Assembly (NCBI GenBank): GCA_963281255.1
Contig: OY725500.1
Coordinates: 806,001 to 870,000, forward strand
Reading direction: 5' to 3'
Length of the DNA stretch: 64,000 nucleotides
Source: Aphrocallistes beatrix
Lineage: Eukaryota > Porifera > Hexactinellida > Sceptrulophora > Aphrocallistidae
The position numbers and the translations under genes are program-made. The stretch's first letter is position 1. Each line of letters begins with the position of its first letter. Of the stretch, positions 10,195 through 19,702 are shown one piece after another. The notes below the pieces were generated by a model. That model searched no databases, had not been told where the DNA came from, and saw only the letters and a program-made list of their open reading frames with translations.

Positions 10195-11407
10195 ATGTCC
10201 TACTCCGGCCATCACAACCAGTATCCAGGTGGATACGGAGCTCCTCCCGGTTATAATCCAGCTCACGGTTACGCGACAGGAGCCCCGCCTCCCTCCTACC
10301 ACCCCGCGGGCCCTCCCTCCTACCACCCCGCAGCTCCTCCCTCCTACCCCTCGCACGCCCCTCCCGGCGCCTATTCGCCCCCAGGAGCTCACCCCTCCGC
10401 TTACAACCCTGCGGCCTATAACCCAGCCGCTCCCCCACCTATTCACTATGCACAGCAGGCGGCGCCACCTGTAGCCTCATACGGCGCCTATTCTCCCCAG
10501 CACACAGCTCATCATCCACACACAGCTGGCAGTGCGTATGGGGCTCCTCCTCCTACCTCAGCGTACCCACCTCCAGGTAATATATAACAATGAATATTAT
10601 TAATAAGAAGAATTTTACTTTTTTCTATTTATAGACCCCCTAGTGCGGCTTCCCCGTAAACCGGAAATGAGCCCGCAACATTCCGAGGGTTTCCCGGGTT
10701 TATCTTTTCCATTTTATCGAATTTTGAGGGATTTTATTAGGAAAAAACTATTTTTCATAAGTTTACTAAGAACTGCTTTTATTTCCACAGCTTCTAATCC
10801 TTACGCTACAGAGCATACAGGATCATCAGGTTACGGACATGTCCCCCCAGCTCCCCCTGCCCCCCCAGCAGCCAGCTCCTGCCCCCCTGGAGTAGACCCC
10901 ACCCTGTGGCAGGTGTTCAAGGTGGTGGACAGCAACAATAGCAACACGATAACCGCTAACGAGTTGCAGCAAGCACTCACCAATAACAACTGGACACAAT
11001 TCAACAGTGAAACTTGTCGCATGCTGATTGGTCAATTTGATGTGAACAAAGATGGTTCAATTGACATCTACGAATTTTCACACCTCTGGAAGTACATACA
11101 GGATTGGCGGCAATGTTTTGAAGGTTTTGACACAGACAAATCAGGTACAATCGACGTAAACGAGCTCCAACAAGCTTACCAATCATTCGGATACAGACTC
11201 TCTCTGGAATTCTGTCGCTTATGTACTCGTGTCTTCGACCGCAGTGACAAGAATTCAATGCATTTTGATAGCTTTATTCAGTGTTGTGTGCTGCTACGCT
11301 CTCTAACAGAATCTTTTAAGCGAAGAGACACCACCCAAAATGGACAGATCAATATCAGCTATGAAGATTTTCTAGAAATGGTAATTGATAACACGGTTAA
11401 TCCATAG
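10195..11407 (+). CDS. PEF1: Peflin-like penta-EF-hand protein
   Basis: Two exons, 10195-10576 and 10791-11407, joined in phase 1 (CCAG|gtaata...ccacag|CTTC), giving 332 aa. Residues 1-150 are a low-complexity P/G/Y/A/H-rich tail with PSYHPA-type repeats, typical of peflin and sorcin rather than ALG-2. The C-terminal part of about 180 residues carries five EF-hands: DSNNSNTITANE, DVNKDGSIDIYE, DTDKSGTIDVNE, a degenerate DRSDKNSMHFDS, and DTTQNGQINISYE, which would pair dimers. Peflin dimerises with ALG-2 and acts at ER exit sites as a Ca2+-dependent adaptor. The tail is longer than in human peflin. The intron holds a copy of a dispersed repeat (10619-10708). Confidence 0.9.
10619..10708 (+). 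repeat. Dispersed acceptor-like repeat, copy in PEF1 intron
   Basis: Shares TTTTCTATTTATAG, GGCTTCCCCG, CCGGAAATGA and GCAACATTCC with copies at 4118-4172 (partial), 21054-21155, 21854-21979, 35658-35781 and 37770-37845. It lies in the sense orientation of the host gene. Confidence 0.75.
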
Positions 11408-11730
11408 TGTTGCTGGTAAATACTATATATCATATTATATACATTTGTTTGTATTAAATGTGTTTCCTCTCTAGGTAATGGATTATATGGCCTAATAGTT
11501 TTTGGAACGTGTATGCCTCAGTTTTCTCTTCGCTTTTGATGTTAGGACACATTTTCTATCATTATTCTGTATGACTTATGTTAAATCTTAAGTTTGTTAT
11601 AATATATTATCGAATTACTAATCTTGATGCTCATAATCCCGACTTTATATTTGTTAGTTCTCAAACCAATGTTTCGTTTATTCGTAGTTTAGTACCTCAA
11701 CCTGATTGTCCCCCCAAGAATATACATGTA

Positions 11731-11904
11731 CAGTGAAGATTGGATATAACGACGTACCATCGGGCAACAGAAAAATGTCGTTATTTGCGATATGTCACTA
11801 TATCCGATCTTAGGGTCACACACACAATATACGCTTATGATTTTGCTCTGGGCAAGGAAAAATGGTCGCTATTTGCGATTTGTCGTTATATCCAATCTTC
11901 ACTA
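11731..11904. mobile_element. TA-flanked MITE, GATTGGATATAACGAC family
   Basis: Terminal inverted repeats CAGTGAAGATTGGATATAAC and its complement, with TA at both sides. It is non-coding and about 174 bp. The ends resemble 25176-25334. Confidence 0.8.
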
Positions 11905-12045
11905 TATATAATAATGGATTTAGGGGTAGTATATAGATGCCATTCTAAAAGTATAATCCCCTAAAGATATCTACCCCCTTTTTTATCATTATAATGGTGT
12001 ACGATTGATTTGTTTCAGGATTCGCTTGAGCACGAAGATATTATG

Positions 12046-12200
12046 CAGTCAACTCCGCTTAATAGGGTCACATCGGTCAGAAGACATTTTGCCCCGATTA
12101 AGTGGAGAACCCTATTAACCGAAATATTTTTGTATTAGCTTCTATATGTGAGAGCTATTCCGGTCCTACCAAAAGTGACCCTATTAAGCGGAGTTGACTG
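12046..12200. mobile_element. MITE, ACTCCGCTTAATAGGG family
   Basis: The ends are CAGTCAACTCCGCTTAATAG and its near-perfect inverted copy. The same family is at 21701-21999, 22633-22791 and 48094-48275. It is non-coding and probably of pogo/Tc1 type. Confidence 0.8.
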
Positions 12201-12605
12201 TATTTTATATACGTATATATATTTTCATTTAGAAATATTCTCAAATACATTTGAAGTTGGAATTTACCTCTCCATTCTAAAATGAGTGTGTTAGGTTATT
12301 TTTATGACGAAGCAACAATTTGTATGAGGCGGTTTTCAATGACGCTGACTCCTTAGTATTATAGGACAATTTAAGGTTATGTCTGCATATCAAACAGAAC
12401 TGACCTGAGATTAGTCACTGTTATGCAGTATACTGATGAATATTTCCTACCAAACCTTGATTATTCGATGCTACATTGTCCTAGCGTGACCTTATAATGC
12501 TGATATAGCTAAAATATTTAATTACTTCCCCGTAAGCTTATTCACTGCACCAGTTTTGAATATGTAGAATTGGTGGCAGGCTTATGACTGAATATAGTTG
12601 ACTCT

Positions 12606-12613
12606 TATAAATA
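12606..12613 (+). promoter_or_regulatory. TATA box of MAPKAP-kinase-like gene
   Basis: TATAAATA, 40 bp upstream of the ATG at 12654, implying a very short 5' UTR. Confidence 0.6.
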
Positions 12614-12653
12614 GAGAGTTTGATAAATTATAATAAACTAAATTACAATTTGA

Positions 12654-13817
12654 ATGGCGTACAGGAGATCTTCTGGGGAAAGGAAAGGGAATGAAAACAT
12701 ATTCAGATGGAGTATGGCGCCTAAACCACGCTCACCTATCGAGTTGAGTATAAAAAGAGAACCGATTGAGAACCATTATAAAATATTATGGAAAGATATC
12801 GTGGGTGAAGGAGTCAGTGGAGCTGTGTACCAATGCCAGTCTCTTAAAACAGGAAAAAGATTTGTGTTGAAGTCTTTGATGAAGAATGAGTATTCGCTAC
12901 GTGAAATCCAACTCCATTTCTACTCCACTTTCTCCGAGAATGTGGTACAGATCGAGGAGGTGTTTGAGTGTATGCTGCTCGCTACGAGCCTTCCTGGCTC
13001 TTCTAAAGTCATGTGCTATGCAGTGGTGATGGAGTACATGGAAGGGGGAGACTTGTACGAATTCATTTCGGCTAAAGGTAGCTTCACTGAAGCAGAAGCT
13101 GCGCATATCATTCGCCAGATAACTGAAGCTATCTTCCACTTGCACTGTCTGAACCTGGCACATCGTGACCTCAAGCCTGAGAACTGTCTCACTAACATAG
13201 CAGCCAAAGTTATCACTGAAGACAAATTCTTCTCGGATCTCATTGTCAAAATTAGCGATTTTGGCTATGCGAAAGAGGATGATCACAAAATGAAAAGTCC
13301 CTTATATACGCCATACTATGTCCCCCCTGAGGTCATTGTTAACGATGCGTTCTGGCCTGGCAGTGAGATACATTTCTATGATAAGAGTTGTGACATGTGG
13401 TCTCTGGGTGTGATGATATACATCATACTCTGCGGCTACCCACCCTTCTATCCGGAGCTAGATGATGAGAATATCACTCCACAGATGGTGGAGAAAATCA
13501 AAAAAGGGTTCTACACTTTTCCTGATGAGGATTGGAAGGATATTTCAATGGATGCGAAGGACTTAGTGAAAAGACTGCTAGTGGTCGAATCGAACAAGCG
13601 CTTAACCTCTGTGGAAGTTATCACTCATCCATGGCTGAATACCAAAGTTCCGAAAACGCCGCTTAGTACCCCAAAAAATGTGGAGAAGATGAGGAGTATG
13701 TCTGCCAATCAAGTTTATTCGGATTTGAGGGAAGAGTTGAGAGAAGATCCCTCAAAGCAAGTGATCCAGTTCACAAGTATAGGGAATTCCCTCTTGAAGA
13801 AGAGAGCAGTGCATTAG
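12654..13817 (+). CDS. MAPK-activated protein kinase (MK2/3/5-like)
   Basis: A 387-aa intronless Ser/Thr kinase. Visible motifs are the glycine loop GEGVSG (51-56), catalytic Lys (VLK, 73), HRDLKPEN (170-177), DFG (202-204), YTPYYVPPEV (218-227) and YDKSCDMWSLGVMIYIILCGYPPFY, a signature of the MAPKAPK2/3/5 family. The tail retains KVPKTPL, so Thr335 matches the p38 hinge site of MK2 (Thr334). After an autoinhibitory-like helix it ends SLLKKRAVH, near a basic nuclear signal. The activation-loop TP site of MK2 is SP here (Ser215-Pro216), and the APE motif reads PPE. It should act downstream of p38/ERK MAPKs in stress signalling, including mRNA-stability control. MK2/3 is favoured over MK5 by the KVPxTPL tail. 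Confidence 0.9.
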   Translation: MAYRRSSGERKGNENIFRWSMAPKPRSPIELSIKREPIENHYKILWKDIVGEGVSGAVYQCQSLKTGKRFVLKSLMKNEYSLREIQLHFYSTFSENVVQIEEVFECMLLATSLPGSSKVMCYAVVMEYMEGGDLYEFISAKGSFTEAEAAHIIRQITEAIFHLHCLNLAHRDLKPENCLTNIAAKVITEDKFFSDLIVKISDFGYAKEDDHKMKSPLYTPYYVPPEVIVNDAFWPGSEIHFYDKSCDMWSLGVMIYIILCGYPPFYPELDDENITPQMVEKIKKGFYTFPDEDWKDISMDAKDLVKRLLVVESNKRLTSVEVITHPWLNTKVPKTPLSTPKNVEKMRSMSANQVYSDLREELREDPSKQVIQFTSIGNSLLKKRAVH

Positions 13818-14112
13818 ATTTTAGCAGTTTTATACTCATAGCTTTGATTGTATATAAGGAGGATTCACATGCTAGTAAATATTTGTATAACTATTTTAAA
13901 TATTTCTCTTTTCCTTATCGGGAGGGTGGAAGCAGATAAGGCAACCTTCTAACTTGAAGATAACATGCGCTCCTGTAATATAGGGTATTATCCCATTCCA
14001 TTATACTCCACTAATATGCATAGGATTCTAATCAATTGTTTGCCTCCAAATATCCACCATATAATACACCACTTGTATAGAGAGAAATATTATCTTTGAA
14101 ATCTCAGCAGAA
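13818..14112. other. Short intergenic, MAPKAPK to copper transporter
   Basis: About 295 bp, AT-rich, with no recognisable feature. Confidence 0.5.
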
Positions 14113-14658
14113 ATGGGCGACTTAGGCAAAATGGATATGAACAAGACAATGCATATGAGTATGATGTACTTCAAAACGAACACGGATGTGTATGTGTTGT
14201 TCAGGGAGTGGCATGTGCTGACACCTGGACATATGGTGGCCGCATTTATCGGTGTGTTTATAGCTGCCATCCTGAGTGAAGGGTTGAAAATCTTACGTGA
14301 ATTCGTGAATTATTTCTTGAATCGAGGCTTGATAAGAATTCCTGCCCGAGCAAAGGCAACTGGTACACAGAGTAATTACGAGCCCTTGTTACCTAAAGGT
14401 GGCACGAGCACGTTTAACGCTTTTCCACGATCAAACGAGTTCATTGGACACGTGATACAAAGTGTGCTACAGACCCTCCAATACACCATCGGCTACCTCC
14501 TAATGCTGATCGCCATGACGATGAATCTCTGGCTGTTCCTAGCGGTTATACTCGGAATGGGGACTGGGTATTTCCTGTTCGGCTGGCTCAAGAGAAAGAT
14601 TCCTAAGAACAGTGAAGAGTTTAGTTCATCACAAGATGCATGTGACTGTCTCAACTAA
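14113..14658 (+). CDS. SLC31A1: CTR-type high-affinity copper transporter
   Basis: A 181-aa intronless CTR/SLC31 protein. The N-terminus is Met/His-rich (MDMNKTMHMSMMYF, 7-20) and would bind Cu(I) outside the cell. TM1 is about 41-61, followed by a cytosolic loop (about 62-115). TM2 (119-138) carries the MxxxM selectivity filter MLIAM (131-135). TM3 has GMGTG (148-152), matching the GxxxG packing motif. The C-terminus ends with a CDC (DACDCLN), like the HCH/cysteine copper-handoff tails. Trimeric copper uptake at the plasma membrane or endosome is expected. Whether it is CTR1 or CTR2 is not decided by this sequence alone. Confidence 0.9.
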   Translation: MGDLGKMDMNKTMHMSMMYFKTNTDVYVLFREWHVLTPGHMVAAFIGVFIAAILSEGLKILREFVNYFLNRGLIRIPARAKATGTQSNYEPLLPKGGTSTFNAFPRSNEFIGHVIQSVLQTLQYTIGYLLMLIAMTMNLWLFLAVILGMGTGYFLFGWLKRKIPKNSEEFSSSQDACDCLN

Positions 14659-15265
14659 TTGATTCGAGATGTTGCTTGGAATTTTATTTTGATGTAATTT
14701 CGAGATGTTAGGTTTGCATTTGTACTACTTGTGTATATGCTTTGTTTTTATATTTGATGCTCTCAAATATCATGTTTCATTCCCTCTTAACTTAAAACGT
14801 AATTCAAATGTCATTTTTATCACATGCATTCCAGTTGTGATAATTGGTTGCGCTTATTCCATAGAGAACTGCTTGGTTGAAATGTCTTTGAAAGTTTTCA
14901 ATGAAATTCTAAGGAAACTCACCGATCTGAAAGTTGAGAAAGTGGTTACCTCCCTTCTTCTCTTTCCATTCTCAATGCCACATGTTTGAAATGATATTCA
15001 CTTGTACAGTATTCTGATCCCAGTTACCTGTGTTGGAGTTAGGTATGTACTATGAGAGTACTTCTAACAATGGTTTCATGCTCTACTATTCTCCGCTGTT
15101 GTGTAATTGTCACCCCCATTCGCCGTTTCAAATTATCAAAACAAGAGGATTATAACTAATCACTACTCCAAATCGTAATTAACTTCTAGCATAGATTGTA
15201 TAAATACGATATTAAAAGTTAAATTTGCTAAATAGAAATATTCAACATCAAATTTTGACTGCTAA
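14659..15265. other. Intergenic, copper transporter to CHTOP
   Basis: 3' UTR-like AT-rich DNA. An open frame at 14705-14989 has no recognisable content. TATAAATA at 15199-15206 may be the CHTOP promoter. Confidence 0.5.
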
Positions 15266-15856
15266 ATGGACTCAAAACTAATCCTGAAGAGCTCGACAAA
15301 GGTTCCACTAAGCGAGCGCTTCTCTAAGATGCAGAGCAGACCAAATGACCGTCCAACTTCTTCCACGTATCTCCGTAGCAGGACTGGCAGTGGGCATCCT
15401 TACAACCCTCTCTCCGTAACTTTGAAAAGAGGAGCCACGAGCTCTAGGAAAGGAGTGAGCAACCAGGGCAGTGCGTGGTTCCGAGTTGGAGACAAGCAGA
15501 AGAAAGGCGGCGACACAATTTTGAGAAAGAGAACGCCAGTCCTTAAAACGAGCTTTCAAACCTATGCAGCAGAGTATGCACCGCCTAGAAGGGGCGGGAT
15601 GAGGAGTGGAGCGATCAGGGGTGGGGGTTACCAACGTGGAGGTTATAAAGGAGTGCAAAGCAATACTTTCAAAAACAACAACAACAACAACACAACTCCG
15701 ACAACATGGAGTAAGCCCAAGAATAAACCGTTTGTAAAACGTCAAACTCAGCCTAGCGCGAAGAAAGAAGATCTCGACAAAGACCTTGAGAAATACATGT
15801 CACGCACCAAAGGATATCTTGACGAACAACTCGACGCGTATCATAACCAAGACTAG
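15266..15856 (+). CDS. CHTOP: CHTOP/FOP-like mRNA export factor
   Basis: A 196-aa intronless protein. The N-terminus KLILKSSTKVPLSERFSKM (4-22) matches the conserved CHTOP start, and the C-terminus LDKDLEKYMSRTKGYLDEQL (168-187) is the FOP duplication motif. Between them is a basic region with RGG/GGY repeats (about residues 108-129), the expected PRMT1 methylation and RNA-binding region. A poly-Asn run follows. In other animals CHTOP joins the TREX complex, binds UAP56/THOC and NXF1, and helps mRNA export. The RG region is much shorter than in vertebrates. Confidence 0.9.
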   Translation: MDSKLILKSSTKVPLSERFSKMQSRPNDRPTSSTYLRSRTGSGHPYNPLSVTLKRGATSSRKGVSNQGSAWFRVGDKQKKGGDTILRKRTPVLKTSFQTYAAEYAPPRRGGMRSGAIRGGGYQRGGYKGVQSNTFKNNNNNNTTPTTWSKPKNKPFVKRQTQPSAKKEDLDKDLEKYMSRTKGYLDEQLDAYHNQD

Positions 15857-16918
15857 AAGCAAGATTGGGACTGATCCTAACTCACTTTTTTTGGGGAGCC
15901 ATTATTTATGCCTGTGTAGGGTGTTAGGGAACATATGGATCATGTATTTACCAGTTGATTGAATGTTACAGATTAGTAGTTAGGTAATGAGCTCCTCTAC
16001 CATAGCATATTTAGAATACTACATACTACTTTGTCAATGTCTATGCTTTGTCGTTGGAAACAGATTATACACTTGGGGAGTGGAATGTTCCAATTCTCAG
16101 CTTTTTGATGCACATTTTTGGGAATCTTCTCATGACATTAGTTTTATGCCAACTCTTTCAAGAAGTTTGCGAATTCACTCTCTCCTGTCCAGACTTTGCC
16201 ACACAAAATGGATTTATTTTCCTCCTTTGAAAGGTGGTGAAACCGGAAGTACAGATCACCACCAGTTATACATACAAGGGTTATTAAAATTTCGTTGTTG
16301 GAATGACAGAGCCAAAACAAGGCCAGGCAGTGGGTGATGGTCAGATATGGGAGTCATCACGGTGTTTGTAGATTTGGTAATTAGACATCTTCATTACCAT
16401 CCAAGTCCGTATGTAGGTTTGCTCTGTTGAAGGTGTTTGGGGGGAAAGGAAAGAAATTTTTTAGAAAATTACTCTACTGCATCCATCTCCAATCAAAAGT
16501 ATCTTATTCCCAGATTAAATCCGTCTACATACGAATTTCTCGTCCTCCTCTGGTTTAAAAAAAAAAGGAAAACTTATTTTGTCACTGGCTCAACAAGTTC
16601 GAGTCTCAGAGGAAAATGTCGACCAATGGGGGGAGGGGGGCTGGGGGCAAGCCCCCCAGAAAATGTTTTGAATCTTTAACGCTCAAATACCGATCTACTT
16701 TTGTCACTCATCAAGAAAAAATTATATCAGATAACGCGACCACTCATAATGACACCACATTTCGAAGATTTACCAAAACATATGTCCACTACTTGAGGGA
16801 ATCTCTGATTCGCATGCATATCAGGACAACGACTAAACATAATTTAATAGTATTATCCATTGTACTTTTAAAATTTATAGCCAGGATGCAGGGTAGCTCA
16901 TCTTAAGCGACTGAAATA

Positions 16919-17642
16919 CAGGGTGACTCATGAGTTCTGTTACAAGCTTTATTTGATATAAAATTTCTAAAACTTGAACAATCTCAGTTATTATGGTCTT
17001 TAGAGTTTGTAATTCGAGTATTTTCAATGATTTTAAGAAAGATTTTTTGAGTCTAAGACCTGGAACTGTGTTTTGTATGGTGAGTTTGGTATAAAAAAAT
17101 GTGTCCCGGCACGCAGCGAATATCGCGAATCAGGGTCCGCTGCTTTTCAAGTTATCTTTCCAGAGTCTTCAAATTCTAGGAAAAAATAGCTCATACATTT
17201 TCTTCGAACATTCTAAATTTGTAGAAATATAGGATGTTTAGATCAGTACATATTGAGAACCATTTGGATCAGATTTTTTGGTGATTGAAAAAAGTGCAAT
17301 TTTGGGTAATTTCGTGAAATAATAACTTTCTCTCGTCTCTGATAATGAATTCAATGGATTTGTGAAAAATCTCCATGGCGAATGAAAGGTATTTGGTGCT
17401 AAATCGTCTTGGGAGATCGATTATAAATAGATTTTTACAGAAGCAATGGGACCTGATTCGCGATTTTCGCTGCGTGCCAGGACACATTTTTGCTTCACAA
17501 AACTGACCATATGAAAACAATTCTCGGTCTTGATTGAAAATATTCGAATTACAATCTCTAAAGACCATAATGACTAAGATTGCTCGAGAATACCAAAATT
17601 TATACCTAAAGAAGCTTGTAACAGAACTTAGGTGTCACTCTG
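16919..17642. mobile_element. Long foldback MITE, 724 bp
   Basis: TA at both ends (16917-16918 and 17643-17644). The ends are CAGGGTGACTCATGAGTTCT and, inverted, CAGAGTGACACCTAAGTTCT. The arms keep pairing inward, for example TGTCCCGGCACGCAGCGAAT with its complement near 17470-17490, so nearly the whole element is one hairpin. It has no transposase. Confidence 0.85.
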
Positions 17643-18298
17643 TAGATCGGATTTCTAACTTCATTATTTTTGTTCTTGAAATAATCATCTATGACGGATT
17701 TTTCTGGAAAAAAAATCAGGGGGGCAACTTAAAATTTATGAAAATTTGGAGGGGGAGGAGTAAGTTAGCTGTAAAACCATTTTCAGAGGGGCGAATTGTA
17801 CCCCTCCCCCTTGTACCCCCTAGAGAAAACCCTGTACCATTATCATTACTAAAGAGAAAGGTGGAGTCATATAATCGCATTATTTAAAATTTGGAATCTA
17901 ATCAGGCCATGCAAGAATAACTTGAATACTTTTGGAAAGGAAACTGGATATTATAATACATGCAACATAGCTGAATCCACCACCATACTTAATTTAGAAC
18001 ATGTCTTGTGATAAAAATAATTAGCTTATAGAATGCTTAATTTAGAACAAATCAGAATTCAGATTCTCTTTATTTTAACTCCATCATTGTTACGCTTCTT
18101 TAAGTTCGTTGCACCACTTTATACATTCTTTGAACTGGGAAAAGTTTCTAGAAATTAGATTATTCTTATTTGAGTGGTTAGCTGAAAGTATTAGATAATT
18201 ATCCGCCTACAAATGCTTACTTTTTATCTATTCTACTCCAGGAAATTTTAACCAATGTTCACCACTTTTGTTTCTTTGTTATATCTCTCATCCTATTA

Positions 18299-18471
18299 CA
18301 GGAGAACTTCGTTTATACGAGCACGGATATACGAAACTCCGGTTTAATACGAAGATAAATTTTATCCCATAAGGAGGAAAATACGCGTAAATCACTCCAG
18401 TTAATACGAATTCCGGATAATACGTACACATTTCCATCGTCCCTGGTGTTCGTATTAACGAGGTTCTACTG
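18299..18471. mobile_element. MITE, GAACCTCGTTAATACGAAC family
   Basis: The ends are CAGGAGAACTTCGTTTATAC and, inverted, CAGTAGAACCTCGTTAATAC. The interior matches 41584-41721 (ACCAGGGACG and GGGATAAAAT motifs). TA is clear only on the left. Confidence 0.75.
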
Positions 18472-18599
18472 GGCTTACTTACAAGTAAAATCACTGATAT
18501 TGGAAAATGCTAACCAACAGCTAATCTAGGTGATAGATATTATGAATATGACCTCATCGTTACTGTATCACAATTAGCAATTTTATTAGCGTATTTAGA

Positions 18600-18848
18600 A
18601 TGGCCAAGTCTAAGAATCACACAAATCATAATCAGAATAGGAAAGCTCATCGCAACGGAATAAAGCGACCGAAGACACACCGCTACCCCTCCCTGAAAGG
18701 AGTCGACCCCAAGTTCCTCAGGAATATGAAATGGGCAAAGAAGTATAATAAAAAGGGAGCGAAACCAGCTCCTAAAGAGCTGGAATCCAAGAAGTCTCCA
18801 GAACCCACTGTAGCAGCAGAAAGTCAGGGTGCGGAGAAGTCTTCTTAG
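18600..18848 (+). CDS. RPL29: Ribosomal protein eL29
   Basis: An 82-aa intronless protein. [20 protein letters not shown], then [31 protein letters not shown], is the diagnostic eL29 core and covers essentially the whole conserved fold (residues 1-53). Lys/Ala/Glu/Ser-rich residues 54-82 are a lineage-specific tail. It is a large-subunit protein lying on the 60S surface. Confidence 0.95.
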   Translation: MAKSKNHTNHNQNRKAHRNGIKRPKTHRYPSLKGVDPKFLRNMKWAKKYNKKGAKPAPKELESKKSPEPTVAAESQGAEKSS

Positions 18849-19702
18849 AGATGAATCAATAGGCTAAATAGACTAGGATCTTAGTCCTGTGTAGAATGCT
18901 ATAGTGATTAAAAAGTACATGTTTATGCTATTCCTCAGCGAATTATTTAGATGTTTTGGTGTGGTATACCTTTTGTAATACTGCACAGTGACCATCGTGT
19001 GGGTTGCACAATCTTGAATGCTCCTTTATTCTCTCTTCGTACTTATATAACCGTTCTAATTGCATTTAATTGCGTTCATGGTAACTTCTCCATAAGAAAT
19101 AGGTTCAACTCTCTTATATAATCTTCATCTCAATGCTTCGCCTACGTTTAATTTGCTACGTTTAATCTAATCAGTTATTGTCAAGTTAACTGTCTTCAAA
19201 TGTTTTACTGCTTTCAAGCCTGAACTTAGATTTGGACTTTGGGTTTTATTTCTAGTTGCGAATGCAAACCGTACCAGAACCACCTAAACCCAGTATTTCT
19301 ATTAAATTGGAAGTAACGCTTGACATAACTATGATATAATAATTTACACGTATCAAATCAGTTTCATATTCCAACGCATCTCTATTCAATGTCATATCAC
19401 ACCTACTTTTCCTTTTACAAAACTACACTTTGCTTGCCTAATATGAATTTCAATGGACTATTCATGTTCAACTCCTTATAGGCTAAGCTGCTATGCATTC
19501 AGCCATGTACTCAGATTATGCAGTATATATATACAACTTGATACAACGTGTGTGCATAGTACTTTCTGCCACGTACTCCACGAACACGTTTACAATATTG
19601 CCTAGGACAGATTGCTAATCTATTATAAGAGGCTTCTCTCGAATACTTTATTTAAATTCACCGTATTCCTAGCTTCCCTTAGAATTCTATTAGCGTATCA
19701 AG
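18849..19702. other. Intergenic, RPL29 to ARF6
   Basis: About 850 bp of AT-rich DNA with no open frame or repeat that I can identify. It presumably includes the ARF6 promoter. Confidence 0.5.

Larger units (their letters stand above)
11408..12653. other. Intergenic, peflin to MAPKAP kinase
   Basis: No gene. It holds two short TA-type MITEs (11731-11904 and 12046-12200) and the TATA box at 12606. Confidence 0.6.
15857..18599. other. Gene-free 2.7 kb, CHTOP to RPL29
   Basis: No convincing gene. Open frames at 15987-16337, 16437-16906 and 17534-17887 show no family features. Much of it is transposon DNA: a 724-bp foldback MITE (16919-17642) and a pogo-like MITE (18299-18471). A GGGGGAGGGGGGCTGGGGGC patch lies near 16630. 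Confidence 0.6.

Noticed and set aside
10165..10446. Minus-strand open frames opposite peflin exon 1
   Set aside because: Shadows of the GC-rich proline/alanine-coding repeat; no independent signals.
14705..14989. 94-aa open frame after the copper transporter gene
   Set aside because: Hydrophobic residues from AT-rich DNA, no domain or homologue recognised, and it lies where the 3' UTR should be.
16437..16906. Overlapping open frames of 80 and 96 aa
   Set aside because: Includes homopolymer and G-rich repeat sequence, no family features, next to a MITE.
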